DNA of 43,842 nt from Bacillota bacterium (GTDB lineage Bacteria > Bacillota > Clostridia > Oscillospirales > Oscillospiraceae): the NCBI GenBank assembly GCA_021770445.1, contig JAETQY010000020.1, positions 1 to 43,842 of the forward strand. Direction: 5' to 3'. Position 1 is the first letter of the stretch. Each line of letters opens with the position of its first letter. The notes beneath the pieces are model-generated. The model had not been told where the DNA came from, searched no databases, and worked only from the letters and a program-made list of their open reading frames with translations. This document shows positions 30,460-37,941 of this stretch, piece after piece. Both the position numbers and the translations under genes were made by a program.

Positions 30460-32085
30460 TTATAGCTTATGGAACAGCCTGCGTAGCCAGTTCAAAAGGG
30501 CGGCGGGCTTGGTAGCGGCGGCGGCGGTCACCAGAGTGACGGTGACGGCGGTGCCTGCCAGCACCTGCACCGTAGGGGAGGGCAGGGTGGAGGCCGGCTG
30601 CTTCTCCGGAGACGGGGCGACGGCGGTGTGCTGTGTCTGACTGTCAGGTGGAGTGGTCTGAGCCGGATGGGGGGCCAGGTCCGCGGGCTCGTTTGGGCTC
30701 TCGGAGCGTTCCACAGGTGGATCGCTGGCCTCCTGGCCCTCCACAGGCAGCGAGACAGGCTCAGGCGAGTTGGAGTCCTCCGTGGGAGCTGTGACAGGCT
30801 CAGGTGGGGCGGTCTCTGTAATAGGTGGGTCCGGCGGAGTGGGCAGAAGATCTACGGTTCCGCCCCGGCTGCCACCTATGCCCGGGTCGATATGCACCCC
30901 CTCCGGGGACAGGGTCAGGGTGTCGGTATACAGGCGGAAGGTATAGCCCTCTCCCTGATAATCGGCCCAGGCCCGGACAGAAAAGGTGACATTCATCTGA
31001 TAAAAGCCCAGCTGGGCGTAGGGCTCCTGAGAACCTTTGTCCCGCTCGTCGTAAAGTTCGGCATACAGAAGGTTTGTTTCCAGGCCTTCCTCGCCGGCTG
31101 CGACGGACAGCCAGGTCTCGCCTCCGTTCAGAGAGAACTCCAGACAGGCGGGCCCCCGCTCCTCCGAGAGGGGAAGGCCCTCTGGCCGCACCCGGTCGGG
31201 GAAGAGGAAATATAATTCATAACTGCTGCCGTAGGTGGTGTGGTGGTCGATGATTTGGCCGATGGCCGCGCCGTCCACCAGAATGGCCAGCTCGCAGGTG
31301 ACAGGGGCGAAAAGGATGGGGGTCAGCTCACTCTCGGGCCAGCCCTCTCCGGAGATTGGGCCGTTGGGCCGGGCGTGGAGGACAGTCCTGCGGCCCGCGG
31401 AGATGTCCTCCCAGTTCTCCTGGATATCCCAGGACAGCCGGCCCGCGGGGACGCTTAACATGCTAGACATTTGCCCCTGATAATTGACAAATACCTCCGG
31501 ATCGGGCAGCTGAGCCGCCAGCTCCTCCGGAGACAGACCCAGAGGCAGAGCGGCAAAGGAGGCGCGCAGCTGATAGAGGACCGGGGCCTGGGCGTAGGCG
31601 ATCTGCTCCGGCTGGGCGGTCACTTCACTGACCACCAGACAGCCGCCCTCCGCCTGGCGAGCCAGCAGGCCGGTGAGCTGGGAGGCGTCCAGATCCTCCA
31701 GGTCCAGCCTTCCGCCGGGCAGGACCTGGAAAGCCCCCTCCTCCCCGCTGTGGCCAACCATGACGAGGGGAGAAAGCGTGTTGCCGCCAAAGGAAAGCCA
31801 GCCGCCCTCCTCGATTTGGATGTGGTGGCCGTTCATGTCCAGAGTGGTGGGGGTCCAGAAGGTATAGAACTGGAGGTCGGGGTCAGAGACCGTCAGGTCG
31901 GCGGTGAGCCGGATGTGGTCCGCGCGTCCGCCAGCGGTGCACAGCTCCTCAATGGTAGACACCTCGATCCAGACCGGGGGCTCGGGGAGTTCCTCCTCTG
32001 CCTGTATAGGCGGGTTTTCTTCCTCCATCTGCGTGGGCGGGACTTCTTTCTCCGGTTCCTCCGGCTGTGTGGGTGCGGGGTACAC
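30460..32085 (-). CDS. Proline-rich surface protein, 5'-truncated
   Basis: About 540 residues that make protein sense, from near 32085 down to the stop at 30460. Order: an acidic, Pro/Glu-rich N-terminal stretch (EEPEKEVPPTQMEEEN), a β-helix-like region (IRLTADLTVSDPDLQFYTF, HHIQIEEGGWLSFGG), further β-rich domains, a long Pro/Thr/Ser/Glu linker, one C-terminal hydrophobic helix and a basic end (RRLFHKL). It looks like an exported protein with a C-terminal membrane anchor. No signal peptide or ribosome site is present: upstream of about 32085 the frame is antisense to the phosphatase gene. The 5' part is therefore missing. The function is unknown. Confidence 0.62.
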   Translation of the reverse strand: MYPAPTQPEEPEKEVPPTQMEEENPPIQAEEELPEPPVWIEVSTIEELCTAGGRADHIRLTADLTVSDPDLQFYTFWTPTTLDMNGHHIQIEEGGWLSFGGNTLSPLVMVGHSGEEGAFQVLPGGRLDLEDLDASQLTGLLARQAEGGCLVVSEVTAQPEQIAYAQAPVLYQLRASFAALPLGLSPEELAAQLPDPEVFVNYQGQMSSMLSVPAGRLSWDIQENWEDISAGRRTVLHARPNGPISGEGWPESELTPILFAPVTCELAILVDGAAIGQIIDHHTTYGSSYELYFLFPDRVRPEGLPLSEERGPACLEFSLNGGETWLSVAAGEEGLETNLLYAELYDERDKGSQEPYAQLGFYQMNVTFSVRAWADYQGEGYTFRLYTDTLTLSPEGVHIDPGIGGSRGGTVDLLPTPPDPPITETAPPEPVTAPTEDSNSPEPVSLPVEGQEASDPPVERSESPNEPADLAPHPAQTTPPDSQTQHTAVAPSPEKQPASTLPSPTVQVLAGTAVTVTLVTAAAATKPAALLNWLRRLFHKL

Positions 32086-33345
32086 TGGGTGGCGCTGGCC
32101 TACGCCCTGGAGGATATGGCGGCCATGGCCGGCATCTGGTGCGCTCTGGGACTGATCTTGGAGCTGAGCCGGCTGGATCGGCGCCCCTGGGCGGAGTGGA
32201 CGCGGCGGCTGGCCTTTGCCATGATACCTGCGGCGGCGGTGATCCCTATGTGGGTGCTGCCCTGGGCCCCAGCCTTTACCAGCTCCTATGGGGTACTCAT
32301 GTCGGTGTGGAAGCTGGTTTCCGCCCTGATCCTGACGGGGACTGCCCTGTGGGGTGGGATACATTTCGGGACCATATGGCTGGCCTCGGGGACGGGGGTG
32401 TACGCCGCCGGGCTGTTTCTGTCGGTGGCGACCATCAACCGATTTGAGCCGGCCCGGGGGGCCTGGCCCGACGAGTGGGGCAGCTTTGTGCTGGTGCTGT
32501 GCTTTGCCGCCCTGATGGTGAGCCGTGGGATGTCCATGGCCCGAGAGAACCGCCGCCTAAACGAGGACCTACAGCGGGAGGTGGAGAAGCAGACCACCCA
32601 GATCCAGGCGGACATGCTGCCCAGCCTCTTCCCCGCCTTCCCGGAGCGGCAGAAGTTCGATATCTACGCCACCATGACCCCCGCCAAGGAGGTGGGAGGG
32701 GATTTTTACGATTTCTTCATGGTGGACGACTGGCACCTGGCCATCGTCATGGCCGACGTGTCGGGGAAGGGGGTGCCCGCCGCCCTGTTTATGGTCATCG
32801 GCAAGACGCTGATCAAAGACCACACGCTGCCCGGAGTGGATCTGGGGGAGGTGTTCACCCAGGTGAACGAGCTGCTGTGCAAGGCCAACAAGGAGGGGCT
32901 GTTCATCACCGCCTTCAAGGGGGTGCTGGACCTGGTCACAGGCGAGCTGCGCTTTGTCAACGCCGGACACGAGCCGCCCTTTCTGTGCCCGGCCAGGGGG
33001 CGCTATGCCCCCTATAAGACCCGCCCGGGCTTTGTGCTGGCGGGGATGGAGGGGATGGTCTACCGAGCGGATAGCGTGATGCTGTCTCCGGGGGATAAGC
33101 TGTTCCAGTATACGGACGGCGTGACCGAGGCCACCCGGGCCGACCAGGAGCTCTATGGCATGGAACGCCTCCAGGCGGTGCTGGACCGCAGCCGGGAGGA
33201 CACCCCCCATGAGCTGCTCCCCGCAGTCAAGGCAGACATTGACGCCTTTGTGGGCGAGGCGGAGCAGTTTGACGACATTACCATGCTGTGTGTGGAGTTC
33301 AAAAGCTGTATGAAAGAGGAGAGAGGAGGCCGGACCCATGAATGA
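32080..33345 (+). CDS. Membrane PP2C (SpoIIE/RsbU-type) phosphatase, 5'-truncated
   Basis: The recognisable protein begins near VHWVALAYALED at 32080 and has no ribosome site or start there. About five hydrophobic helices resembling the 7TMR-DISM membrane domain come first, then a coiled-coil linker (ARENRRLNEDLQREVEKQ), then a complete PP2C domain: EVGGDFYDFF, MADVSGKGVPAALFM, FVNAGHEPPF, YTDGVTEA and FDDITMLCVEF, with the metal-binding Asp residues. It would dephosphorylate the STAS antagonist to free the RsbW-like partner, whose gene overlaps its stop by eight bases. The sensor domain and the first two helices normally expected are absent because an unrelated gene abuts head to head. Confidence 0.85.
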   Translation, partial: VHWVALAYALEDMAAMAGIWCALGLILELSRLDRRPWAEWTRRLAFAMIPAAAVIPMWVLPWAPAFTSSYGVLMSVWKLVSALILTGTALWGGIHFGTIWLASGTGVYAAGLFLSVATINRFEPARGAWPDEWGSFVLVLCFAALMVSRGMSMARENRRLNEDLQREVEKQTTQIQADMLPSLFPAFPERQKFDIYATMTPAKEVGGDFYDFFMVDDWHLAIVMADVSGKGVPAALFMVIGKTLIKDHTLPGVDLGEVFTQVNELLCKANKEGLFITAFKGVLDLVTGELRFVNAGHEPPFLCPARGRYAPYKTRPGFVLAGMEGMVYRADSVMLSPGDKLFQYTDGVTEATRADQELYGMERLQAVLDRSREDTPHELLPAVKADIDAFVGEAEQFDDITMLCVEFKSCMKEERGGRTHE

Positions 33346-33745
33346 GCTGACGCTGAGCGCGACCCTGGAAAATGTACCCAAGGTGACGGAATTTGTAGAC
33401 GGGCAGTTGGAGGCCCATGGCTGTTCCATGAAGGCTCAAATGCAGATCGACATTGCCATTGACGAGCTGTTCTCCAATATTGCCAATTATGCCTATAACC
33501 CGGAGATCGGCCCGGCGACCATCCGCGTCTCGGTGGAGGGAGACCCCCTCACCGTTACCATTATCTTTATCGACAGAGGGGTGCCCTATAACCCCCTGGA
33601 AAAAGAGGACCCTAATATCACCCTGTCCGCTGAGGAGCGCCAGATCGGAGGACTGGGGATCTTTATGGTGAAGCGGCTGATGGACGATATGACCTATGAA
33701 TATCGGGACGGCCAGAATATCCTTATGATTCGCAAAGTGGTGTGA
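33338..33745 (+). CDS. RsbW-like anti-sigma factor serine kinase
   Basis: 135 residues from ATG 33338, with GAGGAGG upstream; overlaps the phosphatase stop by eight bases. It is a complete GHKL ATPase of the anti-sigma class: N-box E43 and N47 in IDELFSNIANYAY, G1 box DRGVPYNP (79-86) and G2 box GGLGIFM (104-110). It would phosphorylate the STAS protein and bind a sigma factor or other target; no sigma factor gene is in the window. A degenerate paralogue is encoded at 29225-29572. Confidence 0.92.
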   Translation: MNELTLSATLENVPKVTEFVDGQLEAHGCSMKAQMQIDIAIDELFSNIANYAYNPEIGPATIRVSVEGDPLTVTIIFIDRGVPYNPLEKEDPNITLSAEERQIGGLGIFMVKRLMDDMTYEYRDGQNILMIRKVV

Positions 33746-33776
33746 GGACAAGACGGCGAAATTCCATACGAACAGA

Positions 33777-33822
33777 AAAAGCCCGCTCCCTGAGCCTTAA
33801 GGCCTAGGAAGCGGGCTCTTTT
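33777..33822 (+). terminator. Terminator of the phosphatase-kinase operon
   Basis: An 8-bp GC-rich base stem (AGCCCGCT at 33780-33787 with 33810-33817), inner imperfect pairs, then TCTTTT. Confidence 0.8.
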
Positions 33823-33869
33823 GGGGGGAAGCAGAGCGCTAAGTGTGCGGCCGACAGACCTCTCCGCGG

Positions 33870-34303
33870 TTATCCTCGGGGCTGAATCTTATCAAAGGCT
33901 GGGTTGGTGAGATAGACATTCCGAGCATCCATCTTCTCCTTGCACAGGCGCAGGCATTCGCCGAAGCGCTGGAAATGGACGATCTCCCGCTCCCGGAGGA
34001 AACGGATCACGTTGTTCACATCCGGGTCGTCGGACAGACGCAGAATGTTATCGTAGGTGAGTCGAGCCTTCTGCTCAGCAGCCAGGTCCTCGGTCAGGTC
34101 GGCGATGACATCGCCGGTGGACTGGATGGAGCCGGCGCTCCAGGGGAAGCCGGAGGCGGCGGTGGGGTAGACGCCGGTGGTGTGGTCCACGAAGTAGGGG
34201 GCGAACGAGGGGTTATTGCGCACCTCCTCGTCGGTGAGGTTCCGGGTCAGCTGGTGGACGACGGCCGCCACCATCTCCATGTGGCCCAGCTCCTCGGTAC
34301 CTA
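33870..34303 (-). pseudogene. cotJC: CotJC-like Mn-catalase, 5'-truncated
   Basis: The readable protein runs from GTEELGHMEMVAAVV to the stop at 33870, about 145 residues, against roughly 190 in intact CotJC. It includes FVDHTTGVYPTAASGFPWSA, the LTEDLAAEQKARLTYDNI helix and FLREREIVHFQRFGE, which hold metal-ligand Glu and His residues. The N-terminal quarter, with the YLSQRY helix and the first metal ligand, is missing; the frame upstream of 34303 is unlike the family, starts at a TTG without a ribosome site, and runs into the island. A functional dimanganese site is therefore doubtful. The intact protein is a spore-coat catalase, so this marks the host as a spore former. Confidence 0.85.
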
Positions 34304-34305
34304 CA

Positions 34306-34494
34306 AAGGGGCTGAAATGTACCACTTCAAAGCTGGAAGGATCCGGTGATTGCAAGGGCTTGCCAGCCGGTTACCTTTACACCCTGCCGCCGCAGCAGAT
34401 ACCCTTCTGCCGCCTGCAGACGGGGGAGATGAGCTTCTATAAAAAGGACAAGCCCTCTTGGCGGGTAGATGTCTGTGTAGCGCTGCCGGGTTGA
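34306..34494 (+). pseudogene. 3' fragment of an unidentified gene at the island edge
   Basis: An open frame continuing from the cotJC junction reads PAGYLYTLPPQQIPFCRL...WRVDVCVALPG and stops at 34494. No start or ribosome site is seen. The composition looks like coding sequence, but I recognise no family; it may be the tail of a gene cut by the same event. Apart from this, the 34356-34551 stretch holds a TTGACA at 34495 without a convincing -10. Confidence 0.3.
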
Positions 34495-34551
34495 CATATT
34501 GATATGCTGTCAGGCATTATCAAAAAGGAACAGCGATTTTGTATAAAGGTC

Positions 34552-34580
34552 TTGTACGTGTGGGATAATTATGGTACAAT
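34552..34580 (+). promoter_or_regulatory. Promoter and inverted-repeat operator of the toxin-antitoxin pair
   Basis: TTGTAC (34552-34557), 17-base spacer, TACAAT (34575-34580). TTGTAC and GTACAA (34574-34579) form an inverted repeat with 22-base spacing covering -35 and -10, suited to autorepression by the antitoxin complex. Confidence 0.75.
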
Positions 34581-34603
34581 AGGGATGAAAGGAGTTGGAC
34601 GCT

Positions 34604-34864
34604 ATGCCGCGCATTATACCGATCCGCGATTTGAAGGATACAACGGCAATCTCCCAGATGTGCAGCGAATCTGACGAGCCGGTGTACATCACCAAAAATG
34701 GCTATGGGGATATGGTCATCATGAGCATAAAAGCCTATGAGGAAAAGATGTTTATGGCCGACGTCTATTCCAAGCTGGCGGAGGCTGAGTCCGAGATCAA
34801 GGAAGGAAAGGTGTCCGACGCCCGCGAGGGCCTCAAGACGCTGCGGGAAAAGTATGGCCTATAA
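34604..34864 (+). CDS. Phd/YefM-family antitoxin
   Basis: 86 residues from ATG 34604, with AAAGGAG nine bases upstream. The N-terminal DNA-binding part (IIPIRDLKDTTAISQMCSES...PVYITKNGYGDMVIMS) has the Phd/YefM fold signature: a β-strand with D-L-x-x-T, a helix, then ITKNGYG in the second strand. The C-terminal helical tail (about 45-86) would wrap the toxin. The toxin gene starts before this one ends (11-base overlap), the usual antitoxin-first order. It would repress its own promoter through the inverted repeat upstream. Confidence 0.88.
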   Translation: MPRIIPIRDLKDTTAISQMCSESDEPVYITKNGYGDMVIMSIKAYEEKMFMADVYSKLAEAESEIKEGKVSDAREGLKTLREKYGL

Positions 34865-35165
34865 ACTGATAAAGACCGATTCTTTTCAGCGCGATCTTGA
34901 CGCTGTGGTTGCCTATATTGCTTTATCACTGGAAAACAAGGTGGCCGCAGCTTCTCTGTTGGACTCTATCGAAAAGAGCTATGATGGCATTGAACGTATG
35001 CCGCTGATGTATGAAAGCTGCCGCGATCCACATTTGAAAGAATTGGGCTACTGCAGAGCGGTCATACACAGTTACATCATGGTCTATAAGGTAGACAGTA
35101 AAACGGAAACTGTATATATTATGCGGTTGTTCCACGGTAGGCAGGACTACGAGAAGCTGATTTAA
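34854..35165 (+). CDS. RelE/ParE-superfamily toxin
   Basis: 103 residues from ATG 34854, overlapping the antitoxin gene by 11 bases; it has only a weak ribosome site, so it depends on coupling. The sequence shows the RelE/ParE layout: KLIKTDSFQRDLDAVVAYI helix, a short second helix (SLLDSIEKSYDGIERM), LKELGYCRAVIHSYIMVYKVD and the C-terminal YIMRLFHGRQDYEKLI. RelE-type toxins cut mRNA at the ribosome while ParE-type toxins act on gyrase. The LFHGRQDY ending resembles the RelE/YoeB-type group, but I cannot separate the two with confidence. Confidence 0.87.
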   Translation: MAYKLIKTDSFQRDLDAVVAYIALSLENKVAAASLLDSIEKSYDGIERMPLMYESCRDPHLKELGYCRAVIHSYIMVYKVDSKTETVYIMRLFHGRQDYEKLI

Positions 35166-35179
35166 CTGAATATGGCAGA

Positions 35180-35213
35180 GAAAGGCAGTCCTTTAGGGCT
35201 GCTTTCCTTTTTT
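35180..35213 (+). terminator. Terminator after the toxin gene
   Basis: A stem of 10-11 pairs with one bulge (35180-35191 with 35196-35206), then CTTTTTT. Confidence 0.8.
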
Positions 35214-35240
35214 ATGGGACTGCCGCAGAAAAGGCGAAGA

Positions 35241-35269
35241 TTGACGGAAAAAACTGTATGTGATATGCT
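35241..35269 (+). promoter_or_regulatory. Candidate promoter of the Type I restriction operon
   Basis: TTGACG, 17-base spacer, TATGCT, about 82 bases before the hsdM ATG. Confidence 0.6.
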
Positions 35270-35350
35270 ACAAAAGAACAGTAAACGCATGAAGACCGAC
35301 GGCGAGAAACGTGCCATATAAGAGTATAGATCAGGAATGGGGAGAGGATC

Positions 35351-36817
35351 ATGATCACCGGCGAACTGAAAAACAAGATCGACCGCCTTTGGGAGACCTT
35401 CTGGACTGGCGGCATCACCAACCCTTTGGACGTAGTGGAGCAGATGACCTACCTGATGTTCATCCGGGACCTGGACGATACGGACAGCCTGAAAGCCAAG
35501 GAGTGCGCCATGCTGGGCCTGCCTTACAAGAGCATTTTTGAGACGAACAGCCAGCTCAAGTGGTCGGTGTTCCGGGACTTCCCCGCCGAGAAGATGTACG
35601 CCGTGGTGCAGGAGCAGGTGTTCCCCTTCATCAAGAACCTCCACGGGGACAAGGGCAGCGCCTACGCTAAGTACATGGACGACGCCATCTTCAAAATTCC
35701 CACCCCGCTGATGCTGGACAAGGTGGTCACCGCGCTGGACGAGATCTACGACCAGATGGCCCGGCTCCGGGACAGCGACGTGCGGGGGGACGTGTACGAG
35801 TACCTCCTGTCTAAGATCGCCACCGCCGGGGTCAACGGCCAGTTCCGCACGCCCCGGCACATCATCAAAATGATGGTGGAGCTGATGGCCCCCGGCCCGG
35901 ACGAGGTCATCTGCGACCCGGCCTGCGGTACCTCCGGCTTTCTGGTGGCAGCAGGGGAGTACCTCAAGGAGCACCACAGGGAGGAAATTTTCTTCAATCG
36001 GGAGAAAAAGGCCCACTACATGAACGCCATGTTCCACGGCTTCGACATGGACCGCACCATGCTGCGCATCGGGGCCATGAACATGATGACCCACGGGGTG
36101 GACAACCCCACCATCCAGTACCGGGACAGTCTGTCTGACCAGAACCCCGACCGGGAAAAGTACTCCCTCATCCTGGCCAATCCTCCCTTCAAGGGTAGCC
36201 TGGACGCCGATATCGTGTCCGCCGACCTGCTGAAGTTGTGCAAGACCAAGAAGACCGAGCTGCTGTTCCTGGCCCTGTTTTTGAAAATGCTCCGGGTGGG
36301 CGGACGGTGCGCCTGTATCGTCCCCGACGGTGTGCTGTTCGGGTCCTCCAAGGCCCACAAGGACATCCGCCGGGAGCTGGTGGACCACCACCGCCTGGAG
36401 GCAGTCATCTCCATGCCCTCCGGGGTGTTCAAGCCCTACGCCGGGGTGTCTACCGGGGTGCTCATCTTCACCAAGACCGGCCACGGCGGGACGGACAAGG
36501 TGTGGTTCTACGATATGCGCGCCGACGGCCTCTCCCTGGACGACAAGCGCGCCCCCGTAGCTGAGAACGACATCCCCGATATCGTCGCCCGGTTCCATGA
36601 CCTGGCCGGGGAGGAGGGGCGCGCCCGGACCGAGCAGTCCTTCCTGGTGCCCAGGGAGGAGATCGTGGAAAATGGCTACGATCTGTCCATCAACAAGTAC
36701 AAAAAGACCGAGTACGTGCCCGTGGAGTACCCGCCCACCAGCGAGATTTTCGCCCAGCTCCGGGAGCTGGAGGCGGAGATTCAGAAGGGGCTGGAGGAAT
36801 TGGAGGGGATGGTGTGA
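35351..36817 (+). CDS. hsdM: Type I restriction-modification methyltransferase subunit
   Basis: 488 residues from ATG 35351. N-terminal helical domain (about 1-150, LWETFWTGGITNPLDVVEQMTYLMFIRDL), then the Rossmann methyltransferase with the SAM motif CDPACGTSGFL (188-198) and the catalytic NPPF (277-280), the N6-adenine gamma class. It methylates adenines in a bipartite site chosen by HsdS and joins HsdR to cut unmodified DNA. The stop overlaps the hsdS start (TGATG), so the two are translationally coupled. GC content is high, as in the host core genes. Confidence 0.95.
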   Translation: MITGELKNKIDRLWETFWTGGITNPLDVVEQMTYLMFIRDLDDTDSLKAKECAMLGLPYKSIFETNSQLKWSVFRDFPAEKMYAVVQEQVFPFIKNLHGDKGSAYAKYMDDAIFKIPTPLMLDKVVTALDEIYDQMARLRDSDVRGDVYEYLLSKIATAGVNGQFRTPRHIIKMMVELMAPGPDEVICDPACGTSGFLVAAGEYLKEHHREEIFFNREKKAHYMNAMFHGFDMDRTMLRIGAMNMMTHGVDNPTIQYRDSLSDQNPDREKYSLILANPPFKGSLDADIVSADLLKLCKTKKTELLFLALFLKMLRVGGRCACIVPDGVLFGSSKAHKDIRRELVDHHRLEAVISMPSGVFKPYAGVSTGVLIFTKTGHGGTDKVWFYDMRADGLSLDDKRAPVAENDIPDIVARFHDLAGEEGRARTEQSFLVPREEIVENGYDLSINKYKKTEYVPVEYPPTSEIFAQLRELEAEIQKGLEELEGMV

Positions 36818-37923
36818 TGGCGAGATTGGAAGATGTATGCGAAATTCTTGATAGCAGACGCATCCCCATAACTGCATCAGACCGTATTGCAGGACCATAT
36901 CCGTACTATGGTGCAAATGGTATTCAAGACTATGTGGCAGATTACATTTTTGATGATGAATTGATTTTATTAGCGGAAGATGGGGGGAATTTTGGTTCAA
37001 AAGATAAACCAATTGCGTACCGTATTTCGGGAAAATGTTGGGTCAATAATCATGCACACGTTTTGAAACCTAAAGCAGGTTATGATGTGGATTATGTGTG
37101 CTATTCCTTGATGTATTATGATGTCTCGGGACTTGTAAATGGAGCTACACGGCAGAAATTAACACAGGCTGATATGCGCAAAATGACTATTTCTGAAAGA
37201 ACGTTAGGAGAACAGCAACATATTGCGTCAATATTGGGAAAAATAGATAATCTGCTTTCCCTCCGCAAACAGCAGCTTGCCAAACTGGATGAACTGGTCA
37301 AGGTACGGTTTGTGGAGATGTTTGGGGAATACCCATCGAATCAAATGGGATGGACAACTTGCACTATTAGAGATATTGTGGAAGATGTTCGATATGGGAC
37401 AAGTCGTCCTGCGGTTGAGGGTGGAGCCTATCCCTATTTGCGGATGAACAATATTACATATAGTGGGGAATTGGATTTATCAGAGATTAAACGAATTGAT
37501 ATCCCTGAAAATGAATTGCCCAAATGTACCGTAAGACATGGTGATGTGCTTTTCAACAGGACTAACAGTAAAGAATTAGTAGGGAAAACCTGTGTTTATG
37601 ACAGAGACGATATGATGGTCTTAGCCGGATTTATTATTAGGGTTCGTGTTAATAAAAGAATATTGCCAGAATTTTTATCTAGCTTCCTTAATGCCGATTT
37701 CTCCAAACAAATGTTACTGGGTATGTGCAAAGCGGCTATTGGTCAGGCAAATATAAATGCTCAGGAATTACAGAATATAGAGTTGTATTTGCCGCCGATT
37801 ACATTGCAATGGGAATTTGTTGATTTCAAGTCGGAAATTGGCAGACAAAAGTTGACAATCCAGCAGAGTTTGGATAAACTGGGAGTGCTGAGGAAATCGC
37901 TGATGCAGAAATATTTTAGATAG
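36817..37923 (+). CDS. hsdS: Type I specificity subunit
   Basis: 368 residues from ATG 36817, coupled to hsdM. Two target-recognition domains lie at about 1-130 (EDVCEILDSRR, PYPYYGANGIQDYV) and 180-330 (IRDIVEDVRYGTSRP, YPYLRMNNI). Each is followed by a conserved helix: EQQHIASILGKIDNLLSLRKQQLAKLDELVKVRF and the C-terminal DKLGVLRKSLMQKYF. The gene turns markedly AT-rich within the first few codons, unlike hsdM, consistent with horizontal replacement of specificity domains. The target sequence cannot be read from the protein. Confidence 0.93.
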   Translation: MARLEDVCEILDSRRIPITASDRIAGPYPYYGANGIQDYVADYIFDDELILLAEDGGNFGSKDKPIAYRISGKCWVNNHAHVLKPKAGYDVDYVCYSLMYYDVSGLVNGATRQKLTQADMRKMTISERTLGEQQHIASILGKIDNLLSLRKQQLAKLDELVKVRFVEMFGEYPSNQMGWTTCTIRDIVEDVRYGTSRPAVEGGAYPYLRMNNITYSGELDLSEIKRIDIPENELPKCTVRHGDVLFNRTNSKELVGKTCVYDRDDMMVLAGFIIRVRVNKRILPEFLSSFLNADFSKQMLLGMCKAAIGQANINAQELQNIELYLPPITLQWEFVDFKSEIGRQKLTIQQSLDKLGVLRKSLMQKYFR

Positions 37924-37941
37924 AGGAGAAGGTGTGAGCCT

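Noticed and set aside
31471..32079. An N-terminal extension of the phosphatase frame
   Set aside because: It is antisense to the surface-protein gene; its composition (Gln, Arg, Gly, His) is that of a shadow, and it contains no helix expected in the membrane domain.
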